Made by a program: the position numbers and the translations under genes
Notes under the pieces: model-generated
What the model saw: the letters and a program-made list of their open reading frames with translations, nothing else
Told to the model about the DNA's origin: nothing
The model's database searches: none
NCBI GenBank assembly: GCA_900472675.1
Contig: UCJA01000002.1
Coordinates: 1 to 64,000, forward strand
From: Hyphomicrobiales bacterium
Lineage (GTDB): Bacteria > Pseudomonadota > Alphaproteobacteria > Rhizobiales > Rhizobiaceae
Length of the DNA stretch: 64,000 nucleotides
Direction: 5' to 3'
In this document: positions 20,234 through 27,218 of the stretch, one piece after another
Numbering within the stretch: the first letter of the stretch is position 1
Layout of the letters: the number at the start of each line of letters is the position of its first letter

Positions 20234-20979
20234 GTGAGCAGCACCAGGGCACCGGCCGCGATCGCGGTGGAGAGGGGCGGCGTGATGATTGGCAGCATGA
20301 GCAGACAGAGGGCCGTTCCCTGCACGACGCAGATCGCCTTGCGGCGGAAGCAATCCTTCAAATCTCCCCGAAGTGCCGGGACAAAAGCCTGGGCGGCGAT
20401 AAACAGGTAGCGCATCAGGCCGATCAGCACGACCCAGGCGCCAGCCTTGCCGAGCACCAGGGCAGCCAGCGAGAGGAAGAGGATCAAAAGCGCGTCGACC
20501 TCCATATCGAACCGGGCGCCGAACTTGGAGGCACGGCCGCTGCGCCTTGCGATGTAACCATCGACGCCGTCGAGCGCCAGGCCGAGACCGGCGGCAGCGG
20601 CAGCGGCCCAGACCAGCGTGGTGTTGCCCGGCTCGCGGAACCCGTCGGAGATCAAAACGATGGCGCCGATCAGACCCGTCAGCGCTGCCCGCGACATGGT
20701 GACGGCATTTGCGCCGCCGAAGCGCGCATGCGGGTGGGTGTCCAGATGCGACACGGCCAGCATGGCGATCGTGGCATAGATCGCCATCGCGACGCCGACG
20801 GTTGCGGTATCGATACGGAGCGTATCGCGCAACAGGGCGATGGCGGCGATAAGCCCCAGGGCCACCACAAAGACGACCAGCAGCGCATCGACCTTCAGTA
20901 GGCGCGCGGCAGTGGATGGGCTGGGCTGGCCGCTCTGCTGCCGGCGGTCGCCACCCGACCAATCGATCTGCTCGGTCAT
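20167..20979 (-). CDS. CDP-alcohol phosphatidyltransferase family protein
   Basis: 270-residue membrane enzyme that would transfer a phosphatidyl (or similar) group from a CDP-activated donor to an alcohol. The full signature is present: D137-G-x-D140-G-x2-A-R145-x8-G154-x3-D158-x3-D162. The protein is larger than PgsA, with two extra N-terminal hydrophobic segments. The acceptor alcohol is unknown. It is convergent and overlapping by 67 nt with the LPG-synthase-like gene, and divergent from the MDR dehydrogenase operon. Confidence 0.85.
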   Translation of the reverse strand: MTEQIDWSGGDRRQQSGQPSPSTAARLLKVDALLVVFVVALGLIAAIALLRDTLRIDTATVGVAMAIYATIAMLAVSHLDTHPHARFGGANAVTMSRAALTGLIGAIVLISDGFREPGNTTLVWAAAAAAGLGLALDGVDGYIARRSGRASKFGARFDMEVDALLILFLSLAALVLGKAGAWVVLIGLMRYLFIAAQAFVPALRGDLKDCFRRKAICVVQGTALCLLMLPIITPPLSTAIAAGALVLLTYSFGADASALLSAAREKRRLP

Positions 20980-21167
20980 CCGTTCGTCCTGCCCTCGACC
21001 GCCACCATTGCAGTCTCCTTATCCACGGCGTTGCTGCCGCCCCGGCAGCCCATTCTATGCGAAATTTTCATGACATGCTCCTCCAACTGTCCTTAGATGG
21101 AGGCGATGGAGCGCAAGACAGCAGCCCGATTGCCATCAAAGCCGTAAATTAGACGTGATAGCTCAGA

Positions 21168-21183
21168 TGCGACATTTGTCGCA
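21168..21183. promoter_or_regulatory. Palindrome TGCGACA-TT-TGTCGCA, candidate regulator site
   Basis: Perfect 7-bp arms separated by TT, located 64 bp upstream of the MDR dehydrogenase operon and between it and the divergent phosphatidyltransferase. It resembles the RegR/ActR/PrrA box (GNGRCRTTNNGNCGC) with a one-base shorter spacer. The match is suggestive only. Confidence 0.35.
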
Positions 21184-21246
21184 GGCCCTTGCCACTGCAG
21201 GATCCGCGCCTAGCTTTCCTCAACATCCAGCGCAGAAGGGGTCACC

Positions 21247-22230
21247 GTGAACATTCTGGAGACGACCCAACCCTCTTTATCGCTCTGGCTCGAGGCGGCT
21301 GGTACTGCATCGCTGAGGTTGGAGATGCTGCCGCCGCGCAAGGCTGGCGAGGTGACGATCCGTTCGCTCTATGGCGGGATCAGCCGTGGCACCGAAGCGC
21401 TGGTGTTTTCCGGACATGTGCCGCCCAGCGAGTATGAGCGCATGCGCGCGCCTCACCAGAAGGGCGATTTTCCGTTTCCCGTCCAATATGGTTATGCCTC
21501 CGTGGGTGTGGTCGAGGAAGGCCCTCCTCCGCTCAAAGGCAAAGCGGTGTTTTGCCTGCATCCGCATCAGGACCGCTACCGGGTCTCAGCGACCGACGTC
21601 CATCTCATCCCCGAAACCGTCGATCCGGGGCGAGCGGTGCTCGCCGCCAATATGGAGACGGCGCTCAACATCGTGTGGGATGCGGGCATCCAGCCCGGCG
21701 ACCGGGTGGCGGTGTTCGGGGCGGGCGTGGTCGGCCTGCTGACGGCCTGGCTTTCCACCGGCATTTTGGGCACGGAAACCATTGTCTGCGATACGGATCC
21801 GACACGACAGGCGATTGCCGAAAGCCTCGGCATCGCCTTCTCGTCGCCCACCGAGCTGCCTCGCGATTGCGACGTGCTGATCAATGCCTCGGCCTCAGCG
21901 CAGGCGCTTTCGTGTGCCATCGAGCACGCCGGGTTCGAGGCGCGCATCGTCGAAGCCAGCTGGTACGGCGAGCACTCGGCCGAGATCCCGCTCGGCGGCT
22001 CCTTCCATTCCCGACGCCTGTCGATCGTTAGCTCGCAGGTGGGCGCCATTGCGGCTTCGCGCCGGGGTCGCTGGGATTTCAACCGCCGGCTATCCAAGGC
22101 GCTGCAGCTGCTCTCCGATCCCCGCCTCGACCTTTTGATTTCCGGCGAAACCCCGTTTTCCGAACTGGCCGACCGCTATGGCGACATCCTTGCCGCCGCC
22201 AGCACGCTTTGCCACCGGATCCGTTACTGA
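21247..22230 (+). CDS. MDR-superfamily dehydrogenase lacking zinc ligands
   Basis: 327-residue medium-chain dehydrogenase/reductase. The Rossmann motif VAVFGAGVVGLL (about residues 155-166) indicates NAD(P) binding. Automatic annotation would call it a zinc-binding alcohol dehydrogenase, but the catalytic zinc Cys is Ser in GGISRGTE, the usual GHE motif is GYA in QYGYASVG, and the four structural-zinc cysteines are absent. The fold therefore predicts a zinc-independent reductase. It is the first of four genes packed as MDR, PTPS-like, GT4 and methyltransferase, with 11 nt before the next. Confidence 0.8.
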   Translation: MNILETTQPSLSLWLEAAGTASLRLEMLPPRKAGEVTIRSLYGGISRGTEALVFSGHVPPSEYERMRAPHQKGDFPFPVQYGYASVGVVEEGPPPLKGKAVFCLHPHQDRYRVSATDVHLIPETVDPGRAVLAANMETALNIVWDAGIQPGDRVAVFGAGVVGLLTAWLSTGILGTETIVCDTDPTRQAIAESLGIAFSSPTELPRDCDVLINASASAQALSCAIEHAGFEARIVEASWYGEHSAEIPLGGSFHSRRLSIVSSQVGAIAASRRGRWDFNRRLSKALQLLSDPRLDLLISGETPFSELADRYGDILAAASTLCHRIRY

Positions 22231-22241
22231 AGGATAATTGA

Positions 22242-22640
22242 ATGTTTGCTATCGAAGTTCGCGACCACATCATGATCGCCCACAGCCTACCGCGTCCGGT
22301 GTTTGGCCCGGCGCAGGGTATGCACGGAGCGACATTTATCGTCGACGCTGCCTTCTTCACCGCCGAACTGGACGAGGATGGGCTGGCCGTCGACATCGGC
22401 CTTGCGACGGATATCCTGTCCGAGGTGCTTAAGCCGCTCAACTACGGCAATCTCGACACGATGGAGATCTTTGCGGGCAAGGTGACGACCACGGAATTTC
22501 TCGCCAAGCACATTTTCGACAGCCTGGCCGAGCGGATCCGGGCCGGGCGGCTGGGAGACGGCAGCGGCCGTATCCGTCGTCTGAGGGTCATGCTGCACGA
22601 GTCCCACACCGCGCGCGGCTGGTACGAGGCCGACCTGTGA
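22242..22640 (+). CDS. Divergent 6-pyruvoyl-tetrahydropterin synthase / QueD-family protein
   Basis: 132-residue PTPS-fold protein. QueD converts dihydroneopterin triphosphate to 6-carboxytetrahydropterin using a zinc site of three His and a Cys/Asp/His catalytic set. Here His14 (IAHSL) and His28 (GMHGATF) align with two zinc ligands, but the third (the second His of HGH) is Ala30, the catalytic Cys four residues before HGH is Ala24, and the Asp-His of LDHHYLN is Asn67-Tyr68 (LNYGNLD). Glu120 (LHESHTARG) is retained. It probably binds a pterin-like or other small molecule with altered or no canonical chemistry. Its stop overlaps the GT4 start (GTGA). Confidence 0.8.
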   Translation: MFAIEVRDHIMIAHSLPRPVFGPAQGMHGATFIVDAAFFTAELDEDGLAVDIGLATDILSEVLKPLNYGNLDTMEIFAGKVTTTEFLAKHIFDSLAERIRAGRLGDGSGRIRRLRVMLHESHTARGWYEADL

Positions 22641-23680
22641 ACCCCATCCTCTATTTTGCCTATCCCGGCGACCTTTCCACCCGCACGGGCGGCTATGGCT
22701 ACGACCGGCGCGTGATCGCATCGCTGGGCGACATGGGCTGGGACGTGCGTCTGGTAGCGCTGGGCGACGGCTTCCCCGATCCCTCCGAGGAGCAGCTTCA
22801 GGCGGCCGAGGCCCTGTTGGCCGAGATCCCCGATGGTAGTCTGGTGATGATCGATGGCCTCGCCTTCGGCGTCATGGACACCTGGGCGGCGCGCAACCGC
22901 GACCGGCTGAAGATCATTGCCCTCGTCCACCATCCGCTGGCGCTCGAAACCGGCGTTTTGCCGGAGCAGGCGGAGATCCTGCGGACGCGCGAGACCCATG
23001 CCCTGTCGCATACCCGGGGCGTGGTCGTTACCTCGCCGGTAACCGCAGACGAGCTTGTGGCCCGTTACGGCCTGTCGCGGCCGGATATTGCCGTTGCCAT
23101 TCCCGGCTGCGACAAGGCCGAGCCGGCGCGGGGCAACGGGGACATACCCCTCATCCTCAGCATCGGCTCGCTGACGCGGCGCAAGGGTCACGACGTGCTG
23201 ATTGCGGCTCTGGCACAGTTGCAGGACCTTGACTGGACATGCCGCATCGTTGGCAGCAAGGCACTCGATCCCGCAACCGCCGCTGCGCTGGAGGCACAGG
23301 TTTACACTCTGGGGCTGACTGAGCGGATTCATCTCGTCGGCCAGATCGAGGAGGTGGGTGCGGAGTTTGACCGTGCGGATGTGTTTGCGCTTGCCAGCCG
23401 CTATGAGGGCTACGGCATGGTGTTTGCCGAAGCGCTGGCGCATGGCCTGCCCGTGGTCGCCTGCCGGGCAGGCGCCGTGCCCGACGTGGTGCCGGAGGCA
23501 GCCGGCGTGCTGGTGCCGCCGGATGACGCCGAACGTTTTGCGCAGGCCTTGCGGACGCTGCTCGAAGATCAGGACAAACGCCGGGATATGGCGAAGGCTG
23601 CGGCCGAGGCGGGCGCCAGACTTCCGTCCTGGGCGGACACGGCCGCTGTCATTTCCCGTTTCCTGGAGACGGTGCGATGA
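22637..23680 (+). CDS. Family 4 glycosyltransferase
   Basis: 347-residue GT-B retaining glycosyltransferase. The C-terminal nucleotide-sugar domain shows LSIGSLTRRKGHDVLIAAL and the E-x7-E motif (Glu257 and Glu265 in YEGYGMVFAEAL), then LPVVACRAGAVPDVV. Acceptor and donor cannot be predicted. It begins with a GTG overlapping the PTPS-like stop, and its own stop overlaps the methyltransferase start, so the three are translationally coupled and probably act on one product. Confidence 0.87.
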   Translation: MNPILYFAYPGDLSTRTGGYGYDRRVIASLGDMGWDVRLVALGDGFPDPSEEQLQAAEALLAEIPDGSLVMIDGLAFGVMDTWAARNRDRLKIIALVHHPLALETGVLPEQAEILRTRETHALSHTRGVVVTSPVTADELVARYGLSRPDIAVAIPGCDKAEPARGNGDIPLILSIGSLTRRKGHDVLIAALAQLQDLDWTCRIVGSKALDPATAAALEAQVYTLGLTERIHLVGQIEEVGAEFDRADVFALASRYEGYGMVFAEALAHGLPVVACRAGAVPDVVPEAAGVLVPPDDAERFAQALRTLLEDQDKRRDMAKAAAEAGARLPSWADTAAVISRFLETVR

Positions 23681-24468
23681 GCGGCTTCGACACGACATGG
23701 CTGACCCTGCGCGAGCCCTCCGACGGCCGCGCCCGCAATGAACCGCTGCTGGCGCGCTTCACGGCAGAGGTGGATGGGGCGGACCAGCCGGTCATCCTCG
23801 ACATCGGCTGCGGCACAGGCTCGACGCCGCGTGCGATCGGGCCGCATCTGCGGCATGCGGTGGGCTGGCGGTTGTTCGACCACGACCAGCGCCTGCTCGA
23901 TGCGGCCAAGAGCCGGCATGGCGGCGAGGCAGGTTTCGAGTTCGTGCAGGGGGATCTTAATCGTTTGGAGGCTCTGCCGCTTCACGATGCGCGCTTCGTG
24001 ACCGCCTCGGCCCTTTTCGATCTCTGTTCAGGCGAATTCATCGACCGGTTCGTGGCGCATATCGCCGGCCTTCGGACCGGGCTCTATGCAGCGCTCAATT
24101 ACGACGGCCGCATGCAGTGGTCGCAGGCCCATGAACTGGACGATGCCGTCGCCACCCGCTTCAACGCGCACCAGCGGACCGACAAGGGTTTCGGCCCCTC
24201 GCTTGGGCCCGGCGCCTGGCAGCATCTGGCCGACGCGCTGTCGTCAGCCGGTTATCGGGTGGAGATTGCGCCAAGCCCCTGGGTGCTGACGGCCGACGAC
24301 GCGGATCTGCAGGCGATGTTTCTGCAAGGGGTCGCCGATGCGGTGACGGAGGATGGAACGCTTGGCCGCCCGCAGGTGGCCGAATGGCTCGAATTCCGCC
24401 GCGACAGCATCAAGGCGGTGGGCAGTTCCTGCCTGGTGGGGCATCAGGACGTGCTGGCCATCCGGTAG
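23677..24468 (+). CDS. Class I SAM-dependent methyltransferase
   Basis: 263-residue Rossmann-fold methyltransferase. Motif I is VILDIGCGTGSTPR (about residues 31-44), the acidic end of strand 2 is LFDHDQR, and FEFVQGDLNRL fits motif II. It is the last gene of the MDR/PTPS-like/GT4/methyltransferase operon, starting with ATGA overlap. The substrate is unknown. A 36-nt hairpin follows. Confidence 0.85.
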   Translation: MSGFDTTWLTLREPSDGRARNEPLLARFTAEVDGADQPVILDIGCGTGSTPRAIGPHLRHAVGWRLFDHDQRLLDAAKSRHGGEAGFEFVQGDLNRLEALPLHDARFVTASALFDLCSGEFIDRFVAHIAGLRTGLYAALNYDGRMQWSQAHELDDAVATRFNAHQRTDKGFGPSLGPGAWQHLADALSSAGYRVEIAPSPWVLTADDADLQAMFLQGVADAVTEDGTLGRPQVAEWLEFRRDSIKAVGSSCLVGHQDVLAIR

Positions 24469-24485
24469 GGCCCGGGGCCATTCGT

Positions 24486-24521
24486 GACCTGTCGCCGGCT
24501 GCTTCGAGCCAGCGACAGGTC
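24486..24521. terminator. Strong hairpin between convergent genes
   Basis: Perfect 10-bp stem GACCTGTCGC / GCGACAGGTC, one C-A mismatch, then GGCT/AGCC around a GCTTCG loop. It lies between the methyltransferase and the host-attachment gene, whose 3' ends face each other. No T-tract on either side, so it could be a factor-assisted terminator or a palindromic repeat unit. Confidence 0.5.
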
Positions 24522-24544
24522 GATCTGCTTCAAGACGTTTCGTC

Positions 24545-24949
24545 TCAGGCAGCAAGCACTGCCTTTTCGACGTCGGCGATCGAGTGGCCGGTCAGATCCT
24601 TGGGGATCTCGAGGAGCAGCTTCGCCGAAAGAAACTTGTGGTAGTGCTTGCGCAGTTCGCCGAGCGAACGGGGCGCCGAAATCACCACGAGATTGTCGAT
24701 GCCGCCTTCCAGGACCTGCTTGTTCAGGTACTGCGCAACGCCGGCGGAAAATCCGTCTTCCGACTGCTGGCTGGAATCGGGGTTTGCCGAGTTGCTTGCG
24801 TGACGGCCGCCGGAACCCTTGGCTTCTCCCTCTACGGAGATGGCCGGCATGGCGACCAACTGAAGGTCGGTCCCGTTTCCGGTGTTGCGATAGAGGTCGA
24901 GCTTCTCGCCGTCGGTAACGGCGATGACGGTATCCTGCGGAAGATTCAT
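24545..24949 (-). CDS. Host attachment family protein (AtsE-like)
   Basis: 134-residue soluble protein of the family annotated as required for attachment to host cells, first noted in Agrobacterium. Visible family features are the short N-terminal strand VIAVTDGEKLDLYRN, a central Gly/Ser-rich linker, FSAGVAQYLNK, and the conserved LVVISAPRSLGELRKHYHKFLSAKL followed by EIPKDLTGHSIADVEK. The biochemical role is unclear; related folds resemble release-factor/nuclease-like domains. Single-gene unit between two convergent or divergent neighbours. Confidence 0.8.
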   Translation of the reverse strand: MNLPQDTVIAVTDGEKLDLYRNTGNGTDLQLVAMPAISVEGEAKGSGGRHASNSANPDSSQQSEDGFSAGVAQYLNKQVLEGGIDNLVVISAPRSLGELRKHYHKFLSAKLLLEIPKDLTGHSIADVEKAVLAA

Positions 24950-25168
24950 TGGTGCCTCATGTCTAAATAGCGTCGCTTACGAGGAATTTCGCGGGCGACG
25001 AAGGTCGCGATAAGCGCGAGGCCGGACCAGACACCCTTAATGTGGCTTTTCGGAGTAACTCCTCATACACGGGTCGGAGGCCTGGTGGTGTTTGCGCTTT
25101 TCGATCAACAATCACTTGCCTCCACGCGTGGTGATTCCATATCCTCATCAGCACAGGAGATCGTTTCC

Positions 25169-25510
25169 GTGAAAACTACATCCCTCATCGCAGTCGTCTT
25201 TACTCTTATCTCCGGGAGCGCACTGGCCGCCGAGCCGGTTGTCGGAAACTGGAAGACGGAGAATGGCGAGATTTCCGTCATCGACCGCTGCGGTGCAAGC
25301 TATTGCATCGTTGCCAAGTCGGGCCAGTATGCCGGCCAGAAGATCGGCTCGTTCACAAAATCTGCCGAGACCTACACCGGCCGGATTACCGATCCGCGCA
25401 ACAAGGCAACCTACAGCGGCAAGCTGACGGTCGAAGGCGACAGCCTGAAACTGAGAGGCTGTGCCACAGACGTTCTTTGCAAGACCCAGACCTGGACCCG
25501 CCAGAAGTAA
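25169..25510 (+). CDS. DUF2147 family secreted protein
   Basis: Small exported protein, 113 residues from the GTG at 25169, which has AGGAGA 8 nt upstream; an earlier in-frame ATG at 25040 would bury the signal peptide. The signal sequence ends at about GSALAAEPV. The mature part begins VVGNWKTENGEISV, the DUF2147 opening, and ends LKLRGCATDVLCKTQTWTR, with four cysteines that could pair in the periplasm. Function unknown. Confidence 0.78.
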   Translation: MKTTSLIAVVFTLISGSALAAEPVVGNWKTENGEISVIDRCGASYCIVAKSGQYAGQKIGSFTKSAETYTGRITDPRNKATYSGKLTVEGDSLKLRGCATDVLCKTQTWTRQK

Positions 25511-25512
25511 AA

Positions 25513-25544
25513 TCGATGTACCCGGCACCGGCAGGGTGCATCGA
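25513..25544 (+). terminator. Hairpin after DUF2147 gene
   Basis: TCGATGTACCC (25513-25523) pairs with GGGTGCATCGA (25534-25544): 11 bp with one G-U, loop of 10. It begins immediately after the DUF2147 stop; no clear T-tract follows. Confidence 0.45.
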
Positions 25545-25662
25545 GCGATATGTGTAATATGGGCGGCGGGCTACGAAACTAACTGCAGCAGGGATCCGTT
25601 GTTGGTTTCAGCTTGAGTCACGCGAGGCACAGGCTTTCGAACTCAAGCATTGAAAGACCGGC

Positions 25663-26715
25663 ATGCCTGAATCTCCCAAGCTGCTTTCCGTCGGAACAGC
25701 CGTTCCTCCCTATGTCATCACCCAGAACGATGCCGCCATTGCCGCCCACACGGCATTTTCCGCGCGGTTCGGAGATTTCGACCGCCTGTCGAAGGTGTTT
25801 GCGACCGCCGGGATCAAACGGCGGTATGGTGTGCGGCCCATAGACTGGTATCTGGAAACTTCCGGCTGGCAGGCGAGGAACGCTGCCTATATCGACGGGG
25901 CGAGCGCCCTGTTTCTCGACGCGGCCGGCAAGGCGCTGGAGGCGGCCGGCGTTTCGGCATCCCAGGTCGATATCGTCGTGACCGTGTCCTCGACCGGCGT
26001 GGCAACGCCGAGTCTTGACGCGCGTGTCAGCGAGACGATCGGTTTTCGTGACGATATCCTGCGGGTACCGGTCTTCGGACTGGGCTGTGCCGGCGGGGTT
26101 TCGGGCTTTGCGATCGCGGCGAACCTTGCCAAATCCAAGCCCGGCTGCATCGTTTTGCTGGTCGCGGTCGAGACCTGCACGCTTGCCTTCCGGATGGATA
26201 AGCTGACCAAGGCCAATATCGTGGCGACCGCGCTGTTCGGCGACGGCGCCGCGGCCTGCGTGATCAGCACCACCAAGGATGGTCTCGCCGAGGTGGAGAT
26301 GAGCGGCCAGCATACCTGGCCGGACACGCTCGAGGTCATGGGCTGGAGCGTCGATCCCGAAGGCCTAGGCGTCATCTTCGACCGGGCCATTCCGCCCTTT
26401 GCCGAGGCCAACATCAAGCCGGCGATCAGCGGCATCTTAGCCCGCGGCGGCCTGTCGCTTTCGGATGTCGACCGGTTTGCCTGCCACCCGGGCGGCGCCA
26501 AGGTGATCGATGCGCTGGAGACCGCTCTGCAGCTCGGCCAGGGGACGCTCAACCATGAGCGCGATGTCCTGTCCGACTACGGCAACATGTCGGCGCCGAC
26601 GGCCCTCTTCGTGCTGGATCGTCTTATCACCGCCGGCCTGCCGTCGCGCACCCTGATGACCGCGATGGGACCGGGCTTTACCGCCAGCTGCGTTTCGCTG
26701 CGAGCTGCCGCATGA
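25663..26715 (+). CDS. Type III polyketide synthase (alkylpyrone/alkylresorcinol synthase-like)
   Basis: 350-residue chalcone-synthase-fold enzyme that would extend an acyl starter with malonyl-CoA to a pyrone or resorcinol. The catalytic triad is intact: Cys142 (FGLGCAGG), His275 (FACHPGG) and Asn308 (DYGNMSAPT). It overlaps the next methyltransferase gene by 4 nt (ATGA). The pair resembles Bacillus bpsA-bpsB and Streptomyces srsA-srsB, where the second gene methylates the lipid product. Starter chain length and exact product cannot be read from sequence. Confidence 0.9.
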   Translation: MPESPKLLSVGTAVPPYVITQNDAAIAAHTAFSARFGDFDRLSKVFATAGIKRRYGVRPIDWYLETSGWQARNAAYIDGASALFLDAAGKALEAAGVSASQVDIVVTVSSTGVATPSLDARVSETIGFRDDILRVPVFGLGCAGGVSGFAIAANLAKSKPGCIVLLVAVETCTLAFRMDKLTKANIVATALFGDGAAACVISTTKDGLAEVEMSGQHTWPDTLEVMGWSVDPEGLGVIFDRAIPPFAEANIKPAISGILARGGLSLSDVDRFACHPGGAKVIDALETALQLGQGTLNHERDVLSDYGNMSAPTALFVLDRLITAGLPSRTLMTAMGPGFTASCVSLRAAA

Positions 26716-27218
26716 TCGGCTCCATCCTCCTTCTCGCCGCCGTCACCGCCGAGCGTCTCGGCGAATTGTGGCTGGCGCGTCGCAACACCGAACGGCTTCT
26801 GGCGAACGGCGGAAGGGAGGTCGCGGCAGGCCATTACCCGCTGATCGTCGTGCTGCACGGTCTGTGGATCATCGGGTTGTGGCTGCTCGCCTGGGACGCG
26901 CCGATCTCTCCCCTCTGGCTTGTCGTCTTCGCGCTGCTGCAGGTCCTGCGCCTATGGACGCTTGGCACGCTTGGCCGGCGCTGGACCACCCGCATCATCG
27001 TCGTTCCGGGCGAAACGCTGGTCGCCGCCGGCCCCTACCGGCTGCTGCGGCACCCGAACTACGTCGTGGTGATCGGCGAGATTGCCGTCCTGCCGCTCTG
27101 CTTCGGCATGCCGCTCTACGCCCTGTTGTTTTCAGCCGCCAATGCCCTGATACTCACCATTCGCATCAGGGCCGAAAATGCAGCACTCGCAGGATCCCTC
27201 CGTGCCGACCCAGCCTGA
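26712..27218 (+). CDS. Isoprenylcysteine carboxyl methyltransferase family membrane protein
   Basis: 168-residue integral membrane methyltransferase with about four hydrophobic segments. The family motif RLLRHPNYVVVIGEI (about residues 112-126) and the final Arg-rich IRIRAENAAL are present. In bpsB/srsB-type loci this family O-methylates alkylpyrones or alkylresorcinols made by the adjacent type III PKS, which is the probable role here. It overlaps the PKS by 4 nt and the downstream MFS gene by 41 nt. Confidence 0.85.
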   Translation: MIGSILLLAAVTAERLGELWLARRNTERLLANGGREVAAGHYPLIVVLHGLWIIGLWLLAWDAPISPLWLVVFALLQVLRLWTLGTLGRRWTTRIIVVPGETLVAAGPYRLLRHPNYVVVIGEIAVLPLCFGMPLYALLFSAANALILTIRIRAENAALAGSLRADPA

